From assembly GCA_903850425.1 (NCBI GenBank), contig CAINLR010000109.1:1-64000 (forward strand): a stretch of DNA of 64,000 nucleotides, read 5' to 3'. The position numbers were made by a program, and so were the translations under genes. The DNA comes from an uncultured Verrucomicrobia subdivision 3 bacterium (GTDB taxonomy: Bacteria > Verrucomicrobiota > Verrucomicrobiia > Limisphaerales > UBA11358). Below the pieces are notes generated by a model, which was not told the origin of the DNA, did not search any database, and saw only the letters and a list, made by a program, of their open reading frames with translations. The number at the start of each line of letters is the position of its first letter. The stretch's first letter is position 1. Positions 51,947-60,979 of this stretch are shown here, in pieces.

Positions 51947-53391
51947 TTTTCTTCTCCGGTTATGTCCAGACACACCATTCGAGTTAGGTCGCGCGCCAGC
52001 AATCGTCCGCCGGCCAGCGCCAAGGGCGCCCACGCATCGTGACCCTGCAACACGCGCGCCTGAGTGATCGGATGATAACCTACCGGGCTTGCCTCTGCCA
52101 GCGTCAGCAGCCCGTCATCGTTCAGCACGAAGATCAGACCGTTGGCGATCATGAATGGTCCCAGCCCGAATTTTGCGCCAGCGCCGCTATTCCAAAGCAC
52201 TTTGCCATCCACGTCCAAGCAGGCCAGTTGTCCATCCGGCCGGACGCCGTAAATGTGGTCCTGATAGAAAATCGGCGTTTGCTGAGTGGCTCCAAACTCC
52301 GTGGGCTTCAGCCGAAACAGCGGCTTGGCCACGAGGCGTCCCTCAACCTCCTTGAGCTGCAACATCAGGCTGCCAGCATTGTAACCGCCGGCTAGAAAAA
52401 TTTTCCCGTTCCCAACTGGAATCGGCGTCGCAATCGTGGCGATGGAAATCTTCCATTGATCCGTCTCCCACAACACCGAGCCATCGTCTGCCGAGACACC
52501 CACCACGCCGCCACTGCCGCAATAGACGAACATCTTTCGCCCGGCGAACTCCATGGGCAGCACGGAGCAATGCGTCATTTTCCAGCCGTGAACATTTGGC
52601 GTGGACCACAGAGTTTTTCCCGTGGCGCAATCCACTTTCAGCATGAGCGATTTTCCGCCGACGGCGAGAATGGCGCAGCCGTCCTGAATCAACGGACATT
52701 GCCCGGCATACCATAGCGGCACTTCCGCCTCGTAATCGCGAACCAGATCCAGCCCCCACAAAAATTTGCCACTGACTGGCTCCAGGCAAACCACGTGGCA
52801 CTTAGGCCCGAGCGAAACCACAAACTTCTCGGTCACCGCCGGAGTGGTCCGGCTCATGCCGTGATTGCGTTTGATCTTCACCGGATAGGAGTAGCGCCAG
52901 ATCTCCTTGCCATCTGCGAAGGACAGACAACGCAGCGCATCGGCTTGTTTGGTTTCATCGTAATCGAGCACGTAAACACGACCGTTCAGCACGGCGGGCC
53001 CAGCATAACCTTCGCCGAGACTCACATCCCACAATGTCGCCGGGATGCCGCTGCCCCATTTGCGCGCAATGGTTGTCGGTCCGGAGAAAATCCCATCGCC
53101 CTTCGGCCCGCGAAACCCGCGCCAGTCGCCGGGCAAATCAGACGCACTGCCGGAACCCATCACAAGTTTGCCCAACGCAATGGGTGATTCCTGCTCCGCT
53201 TGGAGATCGCGACCGGTGCGATCCATGCCCGGCTGGCGCTCCACGAGCGGTTGCAGCGGATGGTTGCTGACGCGAAACACAATGACCAACAACAATACCG
53301 CCACGACGCTCAACGCGAGGGTGGCGGTGACCATCAAACCCCTCCGACCGCTGCGGTCGGGCAATTTCAGGCTTGGAGAAGGTTCTGTCAT
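51943..53391 (-). CDS. membrane-anchored PQQ-like beta-propeller protein (2)
   Basis: A 482-aa protein with an uncleaved N-terminal membrane helix (LMVTATLALSVVAVLLLVIV) and a periplasmic PQQ-like propeller (DWRGFRGPKGDGIF at the start; blades such as GKEIWRYSYPV, GKFLWGLDLV, GKTLWSTPNVHGW, GSVLWETDQW). The DW-x-x-F/W-RG-P segment also opens the next two propellers. Its stop overlaps the NHL gene's start. 55 bases separate it from the propeller gene upstream, the only real gap inside the cluster, and no promoter is obvious there. Its ligand is unknown. Confidence 0.85.
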   Translation of the reverse strand: MTEPSPSLKLPDRSGRRGLMVTATLALSVVAVLLLVIVFRVSNHPLQPLVERQPGMDRTGRDLQAEQESPIALGKLVMGSGSASDLPGDWRGFRGPKGDGIFSGPTTIARKWGSGIPATLWDVSLGEGYAGPAVLNGRVYVLDYDETKQADALRCLSFADGKEIWRYSYPVKIKRNHGMSRTTPAVTEKFVVSLGPKCHVVCLEPVSGKFLWGLDLVRDYEAEVPLWYAGQCPLIQDGCAILAVGGKSLMLKVDCATGKTLWSTPNVHGWKMTHCSVLPMEFAGRKMFVYCGSGGVVGVSADDGSVLWETDQWKISIATIATPIPVGNGKIFLAGGYNAGSLMLQLKEVEGRLVAKPLFRLKPTEFGATQQTPIFYQDHIYGVRPDGQLACLDVDGKVLWNSGAGAKFGLGPFMIANGLIFVLNDDGLLTLAEASPVGYHPITQARVLQGHDAWAPLALAGGRLLARDLTRMVCLDITGEEK

Positions 53392-53446
53392 GAGTTCCGG
53401 GCTGGCTCATCGGCTCTTGGACAAAAACACATCGCCAGATACAAAG

Positions 53447-54793
53447 TCAATGGTTGCCAGCACCAGGAGTTTCAATCCGATACAAACTTGCCTTGGTCCG
53501 CAGGATGAGGGCTTTTCCGGCCACGGCTGGCGAGGCCATGAAACCGTCAGACAAGATATTGGTGGCCAGTAGCTGAAAAGTGCGGCCGGGCTTCAGCACC
53601 GTGGTTTCACCCGACTGATTGAAAAAGTAAATTCGTCCATCCGCATAAATGGGCGAGGCAGCATACTTGCCGTTAATTCGCTGCCGCCAGACTTCCTTGC
53701 CATTGCCAGACTCCAAGCAAGTTACCATGCCGTCATCGGCAACCATGTAGAACAAGTCGTCCACCAGCACGGGCGAAGCCGTCTTGGCCACCAGCGTATC
53801 CACCATCCAGACCACATGCGTTGCGGTGACATCGCCTTGGCCATCCACGCGGACGGCGAGCAGTTGGGTTTTGCCCGAACCAGTGATCAGGAAGGCCAGA
53901 CCCTGACGGAACACCGGCACGGGTGCAGCCGACCACGAATCGTGATGGATGCGCCACAATTCCTTGCCGGTGGCCGGATCATAGGCGTAGGCAGACCTGG
54001 CGGCCGCGCTGAGCAATTGCGTTTGTGAATTGAAGGTGATGAGCAGCGGAGTGCTGTGTGCTTTGTGGCGGTCTCCCAGACTGACCATTTCGGACGGGTC
54101 ATTGCGATCATCCCACGTAAATGAGCGATCCGTTTTCCAAACGGTTTTGCCCGTCATTTTGTCGAGCGCGACCACATATTGCAAATCCACGCCATCCAGC
54201 GTCAGGATCAAGAGGTTGGAAAACAAGACTGGCGAAGAAGAGGGGCCGCGATAATGCCGGCAAGGCAAGTCAGTGCGTTTCCAAAGCACCTGACGGGTTC
54301 CGGTGTCCAGACAAGCCGTCCCGTAGCTGCCAAAGTGAACATAGACACGGCCCGGTTCAATGACGGGCGAGGGCGTGGCGTAGCAATTGACGGGGTTGCC
54401 CAGCGGCTCCGGCGTATCGCAGTGAAAGAGCTTTTCATTCAGAAGGATTTTGCCGGTCTTGGCATCCACGCAGAGGACAAAAAAATCGTGCCCTTCCTGC
54501 GTGGCCGTGGTCAGCCAAATCTGCTCCCCCAGCACCACCGGGGTGGACCAGCCGCGCTCGGGGATTTCCGTCTTCCATTTGATGTTATTCGTCTCGCTCC
54601 ACGCGAGCGGCAGTCCAAGCAGCCGCGTATCTCCGGGCGCCGACACCTGACCATCGCCCCACGGCCCGCGGAACTGTGGCCAATCCGCCTGGGCCGTCAG
54701 CAGTCCCGCTGCCAGCAAGGCCAGCGCGATTGCATAAGTCAGGCGATGCGAGCCGGACGGATAGGCAGCGTTATGAGCTTCCCATGGTTTCAT
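53447..54793 (-). CDS. exported PQQ-like beta-propeller protein (3)
   Basis: A 448-aa protein with a signal peptide (YAIALALLAAGLLTAQA) leading directly into DWPQFRGPWGDGQVSAPGDT, the standard opening of this exported PQQ-like family. Blade tails include ILLNEKLFH, VLWKRTDLP, TVWKTDRSF, ELWRIHHDSW and EVWRQRING. It is related to the neighbours on both sides, so the cluster carries a small family of propellers that arose by duplication. Four bases separate it from the first gene. It is probably soluble in the periplasm. In such proteins the lack of the full methanol-dehydrogenase active site means PQQ binding cannot be assumed. Confidence 0.88.
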   Translation of the reverse strand: MKPWEAHNAAYPSGSHRLTYAIALALLAAGLLTAQADWPQFRGPWGDGQVSAPGDTRLLGLPLAWSETNNIKWKTEIPERGWSTPVVLGEQIWLTTATQEGHDFFVLCVDAKTGKILLNEKLFHCDTPEPLGNPVNCYATPSPVIEPGRVYVHFGSYGTACLDTGTRQVLWKRTDLPCRHYRGPSSSPVLFSNLLILTLDGVDLQYVVALDKMTGKTVWKTDRSFTWDDRNDPSEMVSLGDRHKAHSTPLLITFNSQTQLLSAAARSAYAYDPATGKELWRIHHDSWSAAPVPVFRQGLAFLITGSGKTQLLAVRVDGQGDVTATHVVWMVDTLVAKTASPVLVDDLFYMVADDGMVTCLESGNGKEVWRQRINGKYAASPIYADGRIYFFNQSGETTVLKPGRTFQLLATNILSDGFMASPAVAGKALILRTKASLYRIETPGAGNH

Positions 54794-54797
54794 ATTT

Positions 54798-56039
54798 CTA
54801 CTTTTGCTTCACGTCGTAGCAGAGGAGAATGTCTTTGTCTCTCAGGTAAAGCTTGCCGCCGGAAATGACTGGATGCGGCCAACTATTTACGTTGCTGCGA
54901 TTCGGTTGATCGAAGCGGCCCTTTTCCGTCCAACCGGTGGGCGTCGGTTCGAGCAACACCACGGTGCCCGGTCCGCTTTCGGCGCGGAGATAAAGCATGC
55001 CATCGGCGCAGGAGAGCGAGCCTTTGGGCAACTTGGCTTTCTCCTGCCACACTGCTTCGCCCGTCTTGAAGTTTTGGCAAGTCCAACCGTCGCCATCAGA
55101 GTGGCCGTAGAGATACTCACCCACTTTCACAATGCCGCCGTGCTGGTTTTTGATCACCTTGTTGGCGTAAACCTGTTGCGCGTTGAAGCTGCCAGCCGTG
55201 GTTCCGGCAGAAATTTTGAAAAGATTGCATCCCACGTTATAACCAGAATCCACATAAACCGAATCGTCCGCAAAGATCGGCGTCGGAATGACGGCGGTCT
55301 TGCCGGGCCGCGGCGCGCGCCAAAGCACGCTGCCATCCTTGGGCGAAACGCCAGCGACACTCGCGTCGGTCAATTGGATATACTGCCGCACGCCGTTGAC
55401 CATCGCGATAATCATCGAAGTATAAGCGGCGTTCTCGGTCCAATCCTTGGAGTGCCAGACGACTTCGCCCGTTTTTTCGGAGAGGGCGATCATCGTGCCT
55501 TGCGCACCGCCGGGGGTGCAGATGACTTTGCCATCATCCACCAGCGGTGATTCGGCGTAGCCCCACATGGACATCATCTTGCCACCGAAATCACTTTTCA
55601 GGTTGTGCCGCCAAAGTTCCTTGCCATCCGCAGCCGCCACGCAAAGCAGATCGCCGAACTGGCCAAGCGCGACTACATGGTCACCGGCGACGGTGGGAGT
55701 GCAGCGCGGCCCCGCATAATTGCCGCCGGCCTTGCCCACTTTGGTTGACCAAATCACCTTGCCATTCGCCGCGTCGAGCGCGAGCAGGAAGCTCGCCTCG
55801 CCGAGGTCGCCCATCGTGTAAATGCGTCCACCCACCACGGACACGCCGGAGTAGCCCTCGCCCAATCCCGTCGCCTTCCACGCGAGCGGCGGACCATCGG
55901 CGGGCCATTGCTTGAGCAATCCCGTCTCTGTGGAAATATCGTCGCGCAGCGGCCCGCGCCATTGTGGCCAATCGGCGCCAACCGCGATGGTGGCCGTGAG
56001 AAATAATACAAAAAGAGTGTTAATTGCTTTTGTTGGCAT
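54798..56039 (-). CDS. exported PQQ-like beta-propeller protein (4)
   Basis: First gene of the cluster in transcription order: 413 aa from ATG 56039 ([20 protein letters not shown]), with a signal peptide and [20 protein letters not shown] at the mature start. Blades are well kept ([48 protein letters not shown]). Its closeness to the next gene (4 bases) and the coupled overlaps further down make 56039-43126 a single likely transcript. The promoter must lie in 56040-56734, where I see no clear -35/-10 or operator. It is likely periplasmic. Confidence 0.88.
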   Translation of the reverse strand: MPTKAINTLFVLFLTATIAVGADWPQWRGPLRDDISTETGLLKQWPADGPPLAWKATGLGEGYSGVSVVGGRIYTMGDLGEASFLLALDAANGKVIWSTKVGKAGGNYAGPRCTPTVAGDHVVALGQFGDLLCVAAADGKELWRHNLKSDFGGKMMSMWGYAESPLVDDGKVICTPGGAQGTMIALSEKTGEVVWHSKDWTENAAYTSMIIAMVNGVRQYIQLTDASVAGVSPKDGSVLWRAPRPGKTAVIPTPIFADDSVYVDSGYNVGCNLFKISAGTTAGSFNAQQVYANKVIKNQHGGIVKVGEYLYGHSDGDGWTCQNFKTGEAVWQEKAKLPKGSLSCADGMLYLRAESGPGTVVLLEPTPTGWTEKGRFDQPNRSNVNSWPHPVISGGKLYLRDKDILLCYDVKQK

Positions 56040-56734
56040 ATGGCGAGTAGTTGGTTTTGCGCGCCGTCCAATCAATCAGGCTGGTAGTAACCCGCACCGC
56101 ATACTGGCTGTTGGCACAATCTATTAGCAGTTTGGCTCGAGGACGAATCGCCTGACTCACCAGAAAATGCGCAAGACATTGTAAATATTGTCCATTGAAG
56201 CGCGCATTCCAAATGCGTCCGCAGCTCGGGGCGGAATTCAAGCTCGAAAGCACACCCGCCTCGCTGGAGGTCGAGGGCTTGCCCCACCGTGCTTTCTACT
56301 CGTTTGCATCCACCTCGCCGAGTCGAGTGCATCTGGACCCGCTTCGGGTAGCGCAGGTTTCTCAACCTGCTGTATCGCCGACTTCCAGTCGGCTGCGCTT
56401 TGAACCGCCGGGAATTTGGGTTTCGTTCACGACCGGCAGATTGGAAATCCGCGCTCCGCCCGCTCGCAGTTCGCGGGCCATGCGAACGCCACAAGCAGTA
56501 GGCAATGCCAAGGACCCTTTTACGATCCTTTTAAGTTGCCGCCAAAGGCGAGCCGGTTTATCGGCGACCAAGCAAACGCCTTCCGGTCGCGGATTTCATT
56601 CACGAACTGAGCGCCTGACCGCGACCGTTTAATGGTCTTTTGACAGCAATTCAGTAAGAGACTCGTCACCTCGGTTCCTTCCTGGGGCGGATTGCTGCAC
56701 TGATTCACGTTGATGGGGTGAACCTTCGCCGACG
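56040..56734. other. gene-free region with repeat remnants upstream of redox cluster
   Basis: No gene is convincing. Around 56345-56500 there are hairpin blocks such as GCAGGTTTCTCAACCTGC and GCCGACTTCCAGTCGGC, which in the opposite strand read as SADFQSAG- and QVGNLRY-like strings that I recall as a dispersed repeat in this phylum. Around 56665 a fragment ACTCGTCACCTCGG resembles one end of the MITE-like repeat. The promoter of the redox cluster should be here. Confidence 0.55.
56345..56500. repeat. dispersed hairpin repeat
   Basis: Consecutive hairpins (GCAGGTTTCTCAACCTGC; GCCGACTTCCAGTCGGC) are followed by CGACCGGCAGATTGGAAATC. Their order and form look like a composite palindromic element; the limits are approximate. 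Confidence 0.5.
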
Positions 56735-58798
56735 TCATTGGTAGATCAGTGCGGGTGATGCAAGGTAGAGTGTGCCTTCGCTTTTCTGTCGGGCGACGTT
56801 ATCAATCAGAAAAAGCGTGTCCCAGCGAATCGGGAAGTGCATCACGTCATCGTTGGCTCCGCCCCAGTGGCCGGCGGGCGCGTTGAAATCAAACTCGACG
56901 TAGCGCCAGCCGGCCCAGGCAATCGCGGCAGCCGTGGGCTGGAACGTCTGCCCGGTCGCATCCACGATGCGCAAGCGCGGGCTGGCATTCCGGCCATCGC
57001 CGTAAACCCAAATTCCAAACCCAACTGGTTTGCCGGCGATCTCGCGAGCTTTGCCCTCCGGCGGAACGATGCGGAAAAACTTCCAGCCTTCATCGCATTG
57101 GTAGTTCACTTTCACTGCCTGCGAACTGAGTCCGGAAAACGGTTCCGGCGCGGGCGAAACGGCGATGGATTGTTGCGAAACAACTTTGGCGTCGCCGTCC
57201 GAAACGATCCGGCTGGCGGACAACATCGCGTCAGGCAGAAGACGGAATCGGCGCGGCGTCAGTTCCAGCATCACGGCACCTTCACTTTCGAGGCGCAGGC
57301 CGGCCACGATTTCGGAGGTGGTCGAGGGGGCGGACACGACATGCAGGAGTTGCGAGGTTTCGCCAGGTTTCAGTTTGATACTGAGTTTTGCTGAGTTGTT
57401 GAGACTGGCCGTTTGCGTCAGATGGAGTGTGCCGTTGAAAGACGCATCGCTTTGGTTTTCGATTTGGACCGCGAGAGTTTTATCGCTCGCGAGACCGAGC
57501 CTTGCGTGTAAGGGCCACGCCGCCGGTGCGGACCGAAGCAACGGATTGGATTTCCGCACGATGAGATACTGGGGTGCGAGAGTAGGTGTGAACGCGAGCC
57601 CATTTTCGTTTGCGAGGATGGTTTTGCCACGCTCGCCCGTGTGGTTGATGATTTCAAACTCGCCCGGGCTCGAACGGATTCGCACCGGCTGCGGTGTGGG
57701 CGAAGTCGTCCAGACCGCCAGCCGCAACCGGTCACCCTTGTGGAACAACAGCGCGTAATCGTCCGGGTTGCCGAGCGCGAGGCGTTTGGTGAATTGAAAA
57801 CCTTGCAGAACGGAGGTCAATGTTTTCGCCGCGAGGTAGGCGGGTTTCGGTTGGTAAACGGGCGAGCCGCCGGCGTGATATGCGTTGGCCACCGTGCCGA
57901 AATGATGCTCCGGCTCCTGCGGATCGGTGCCGTCCTCGTGCCAGTCATACCAGATTGAGAGCGGAATTTGGTTGGCGAGATTCACGAGCCACTGGCGCGC
58001 GAGCATCTGGCCTTGGGCGGCAGCATCAAAATTTTGCCACGCGCTGGAGTAACCCCATTCGCCGGAAATGATCGGTATGGACTTGCCCTTCGGTGCATAG
58101 CGCGCGATCAACCCACGCAGCTTTTGGTAGTCGGCCTCGGCACTTTCCGGAGCCGACTGCCGATAGGGATGGACGGACACGGCGTCCCACCAATCCAGCA
58201 GGCCGGCCTTGAAGCAGCTTTCGAGGAATTGCAGGTCCACGCCCGAGGTAGCCGGGCCGATGACGGCTTCGCCTGGCGCAGCAGCATGAATTGCCTTCGC
58301 GGCGGCAAGCGCGAGTGCGGCGTAATCAGCCACGTTCGGCTTCGGCTTCCAGAAGCCGATGTTTGGTTCGTTCCAAATTTCCCAGAGGATGCCATGGCCA
58401 TTGAAATGCACCGCCGCCGCCGCCGCCCAGCGCGAGAATGCGCGCCGACCCGCTTCCGTGGCAACAGCGCTATCCGCTTCGTAAAGGGAGTTGCCGTAGT
58501 CGAGGATGAACAGCGCGCGCAATTTTTTAGTTTCGAGCGAGGCGAGCAACCGGTCGTAGGCTGAGAAATCATATTCCCCTGGCCGTTTCTCCGTTCCACC
58601 CCAGGAGAAATCCATGCGCACCCAATGGAAACCGGCGGCTGCGAGCATTTCCAATTCGCCCGGTCGCGCGTCGGTGAAGTGGATGTTGACGCCCAGCCCG
58701 TCCGGCACGACCGCAGCAGGCAACGAGGTTTGTGGTGGTGCGGCGAAGGCGGGCCAGGCCAGGGTGATCGCGCACAAACAGGCGCAGATTTGCTTCAT
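56735..58798 (-). CDS. exported clan GH-A glycoside hydrolase
   Basis: A 687-aa protein from ATG 58798 (MKQICACLCAITLAWPAFAA, a signal peptide); the track start adds 82 residues upstream of it. The first 350 residues form a (beta/alpha)8 barrel of clan A: VRMDFSWGGTEKRPGEYDF, ILWEIWNEPNIGFW with the acid/base Glu, VSVHPYRQSAPES, and IPIISGEWGYSSAWQ with the nucleophile Glu. Resemblance is to GH5/GH39-like enzymes; the subfamily cannot be set by eye. The C-terminal 330 residues are beta-rich, including a carbohydrate-binding-like final domain (GWKFFRIVPPEGKAREIAGK ... FGIWVYGDG). Extracellular polysaccharide breakdown is likely. Confidence 0.82.
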   Translation of the reverse strand: MKQICACLCAITLAWPAFAAPPQTSLPAAVVPDGLGVNIHFTDARPGELEMLAAAGFHWVRMDFSWGGTEKRPGEYDFSAYDRLLASLETKKLRALFILDYGNSLYEADSAVATEAGRRAFSRWAAAAAVHFNGHGILWEIWNEPNIGFWKPKPNVADYAALALAAAKAIHAAAPGEAVIGPATSGVDLQFLESCFKAGLLDWWDAVSVHPYRQSAPESAEADYQKLRGLIARYAPKGKSIPIISGEWGYSSAWQNFDAAAQGQMLARQWLVNLANQIPLSIWYDWHEDGTDPQEPEHHFGTVANAYHAGGSPVYQPKPAYLAAKTLTSVLQGFQFTKRLALGNPDDYALLFHKGDRLRLAVWTTSPTPQPVRIRSSPGEFEIINHTGERGKTILANENGLAFTPTLAPQYLIVRKSNPLLRSAPAAWPLHARLGLASDKTLAVQIENQSDASFNGTLHLTQTASLNNSAKLSIKLKPGETSQLLHVVSAPSTTSEIVAGLRLESEGAVMLELTPRRFRLLPDAMLSASRIVSDGDAKVVSQQSIAVSPAPEPFSGLSSQAVKVNYQCDEGWKFFRIVPPEGKAREIAGKPVGFGIWVYGDGRNASPRLRIVDATGQTFQPTAAAIAWAGWRYVEFDFNAPAGHWGGANDDVMHFPIRWDTLFLIDNVARQKSEGTLYLASPALIYQ

Positions 58799-59034
58799 GC
58801 TCCCGGTATAGCCGACTTTGCCGGCGAAGGAAGTCATTTTTGATGGGTGCCAACCGCTGGCGAGCAGCTTGAATTCTCCCCCCGACATGGCGGCGTTCTG
58901 GACCGAGCGCCAATCTCCGATATCGCGCGTTGGTTGGAAAAGCAGATGGGCAGGGTCGGCGGCCTGCGCTCCGGGACGTGCGCGGCAAATAGGACAATTG
59001 CTTTTTGGAGATGACTGGCGCATTTTCATGGCGC

Positions 59035-59901
59035 ATGAGCACACGCCTCGACATCAAGAAAACCTACAAGCTCTATATCGGCGGGAAGTTTCCGCGCAGC
59101 GAGAGCGGTCGCTACCTGCCGGCACACTCTTCCAAAGGCGAGCACCTCGATAATTTCGCCCACGCCTCGCGCAAGGATTTCCGCGACGCCGTCGTTGCCG
59201 CGCGCGCCGCGACCGGCGGCTGGGGCAAGGCCACGGCTTACAATCGGGGACAGATTCTTTATCGCGCCGCCGAGATGCTGCAAAACCGCGCGGGCGAATT
59301 GGTCAATGAGATCGCTCGTTCGACCGCTGTTAACGCGGCGAAGGCGAAACGCGAAGTGACGCTGGCGATTGACCGGCTGGTGTATTTCGCCGGCTGGACG
59401 GACAAATACCCACAGGTGTTCGGCAGCGTGAATCCCGTGGCGTCGTCGCACTTCAATTTCACCACGCCCGAACCGACCGGCGTGGTGGTCGTGCTCGCGC
59501 CGGATGAACCGTCGTTGCTCGCGCTCGTGTCGCTCGTCGCGCCGGCGATCTTGAGCGGCAACACGGCGATCGTGGTCGCGTCCGAAAAATTTCCGCTGCC
59601 CGCCGCGACCTTCGCCGAAATTCTGGCGACGAGCGATCTGCCCGGCGGCGTGGTGAACATCCTCACCGGCAAACGCGCCGAACTCGTGCCGCACATCGCC
59701 TCGCACATGGACGTGAATGCCATTGTGGACGGGGCAGGGGATGCCGAGTTGAGCGCCAAGCTGCAAGCCGGCGTGGCCATCAACCTCAAGCGCTACGCGA
59801 ATCACGCCGCCACCGACTGGTTCTCCGCCAAAGTTGAAGACCCGTATTGGATTCTCGACACCGTCGAATTCAAAACCGCGTGGCATCCCATCGGCATTTA
59901 A
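59035..59901 (+). CDS. half-size aldehyde dehydrogenase-like protein
   Basis: A 288-aa protein from ATG 59035 (MSTRLDIKKTYKLYIGGKFP). It is homologous to the N-terminal NAD-binding part of aldehyde dehydrogenases: YNRGQILYRAAEMLQNRAGE, EPTGVVVVLAPDEPSLLALV, GNTAIVVASEKFPLPAATFA and LPGGVVNILTGKRAELV. It stops where the Glu/Cys catalytic domain should begin: there is no ELGGK and no GQ-x-C motif, and a distinct tail (WILDTVEFKTAWHPIGI) ends the chain. At 18 bases before the deoC-like gene it is clearly in that operon, where aldehyde oxidation of the DeoC product would fit. Without the catalytic Cys it is more likely a regulatory or structural partner. Confidence 0.8.
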   Translation: MSTRLDIKKTYKLYIGGKFPRSESGRYLPAHSSKGEHLDNFAHASRKDFRDAVVAARAATGGWGKATAYNRGQILYRAAEMLQNRAGELVNEIARSTAVNAAKAKREVTLAIDRLVYFAGWTDKYPQVFGSVNPVASSHFNFTTPEPTGVVVVLAPDEPSLLALVSLVAPAILSGNTAIVVASEKFPLPAATFAEILATSDLPGGVVNILTGKRAELVPHIASHMDVNAIVDGAGDAELSAKLQAGVAINLKRYANHAATDWFSAKVEDPYWILDTVEFKTAWHPIGI

Positions 59902-59919
59902 TTTTCCACTCATTGATTC

Positions 59920-60582
59920 ATGTTGCTCCCGACTGTTCCCGCTGACCTGGCTCGTTTCATTGATCACACTTTGCTCGTGGCGGATGCCACCGCTGCCGAC
60001 ATTGAGAAGCTCTGCGCCGAGGCGCGCGAACACCGATTTTTCGGCGTCTGCGTCAATGGCTGCTGGGTCGCGACGGCATATCATCTGTTGGAGGACACCG
60101 AGGTGAAGGTCGTGGGCGTGGCCGGTTTTCCGCTCGGGGCGATGACTTCCGATGCCAAACGCTTCGAGGTCGAGGCGGCGGTGGATGACGGCGCGCATGA
60201 AGTCGAAGTCGTGCTGAATCACGCGCGGCTTAAGATGGGCGATGACAGATTTGTTCTGCGCGAAATCATTGACGTGGTCGAATCCGCCGATGAACACACG
60301 GTCAAAATCATTTTGGAACCGAGCCTGCTGACGGATGCGGAAAAAATCCGCGCGGCGCACCTCATCGTCGAGAGCGGCGCGCAGTTTTTGCAAATCGCCA
60401 CGGGTTTTGATGCCAGCAGCGCCACAATCGCCGATGTGAAGTTGCTGCGCCAAACCGTCGGCCCGGTCTTTGGAATCAAAGCGGCTGGCGGCATCAACGA
60501 CTGGTCGGCGGCGCGGGCGATGCTTGAGGCGGGCGCGACTCGGCTGGGCATTGCGAACGGCATCGCAATTGTGCAAAGTTAA
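59920..60582 (+). CDS. deoxyribose-phosphate aldolase-like protein, catalytic residues altered
   Basis: A 220-aa TIM-barrel protein of the DeoC family (start FIDHTLLVADATAADIEKLC, VCVNGCWVATAYHLL, VAGFPLGAMTSDAKRFEVEA). Normal DeoC makes a Schiff base with the Lys of the F-(I/V)-K-T-S-T-G motif; here the equivalent is FLQIATGF, with Gln. The Asp of E-V-D-x-V is Glu (HEVEVVLNHARL). The second conserved Lys in GIKAAGGIN is kept. So the canonical mechanism seems impossible unless another Lys replaces it. It is co-transcribed with the half aldehyde dehydrogenase. Because of these changes I leave the symbol empty. Confidence 0.85.
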   Translation: MLLPTVPADLARFIDHTLLVADATAADIEKLCAEAREHRFFGVCVNGCWVATAYHLLEDTEVKVVGVAGFPLGAMTSDAKRFEVEAAVDDGAHEVEVVLNHARLKMGDDRFVLREIIDVVESADEHTVKIILEPSLLTDAEKIRAAHLIVESGAQFLQIATGFDASSATIADVKLLRQTVGPVFGIKAAGGINDWSAARAMLEAGATRLGIANGIAIVQS

Positions 60583-60599
60583 AAACGCAACGAAGCAAT

Positions 60600-60800
60600 A
60601 TGCAACGAGGCATTGGCGTCATTTGTCTGATTGTCGGCGTGCTGCTGATCGTCAAGGGCCACGACGTGGCGACTTCCGTCGCGTCGCAGTTCAAACAGAT
60701 TTTCGTCGGCGCACCCGTGGACAAAGCCATGCAACTTTATTTGGGTGGCACTTGCCTGGGATTGTTTGGACTGTTCCTGATTTTCTGGAAAGGGAAGTAA
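60600..60800 (+). CDS. DUF3185-family small membrane protein
   Basis: A 66-aa protein with two hydrophobic helices (GVICLIVGVLLIVKGHDVAT and GGTCLGLFGLFLIFWKGK) separated by a short loop with SQFKQIFVGAPVDKAMQL. That pattern and length match DUF3185 proteins, which have no assigned role. It lies 17 bases after the deoC-like gene on the same strand and may be co-transcribed. The ATG at 60600 is well placed. Confidence 0.75.
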   Translation: MQRGIGVICLIVGVLLIVKGHDVATSVASQFKQIFVGAPVDKAMQLYLGGTCLGLFGLFLIFWKGK

Positions 60801-60979
60801 ACTCAGTCCACCGCTGTTGGCACGCCTTCGAAGCCGTTCGCTGGAAACCAAATCACCAGGCACACAGCGAGCGGCCTCGCGGTCCTGATCGGCTTATCAG
60901 CGGTCCGTGCTGCTGAACCACGACCGGAGATTTGTTTCCAAATTTATTTCGGTTTCCGGCCACCTTCGGCAGCCTATGG

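Noticed and set aside
47154-56039. PQQ-dependent methanol/alcohol dehydrogenases
   Set aside because: The propellers are the shorter PQQ-like type without the recognisable active-site Asp/Glu/vicinal Cys set, and no cytochrome c or pqq genes accompany them.
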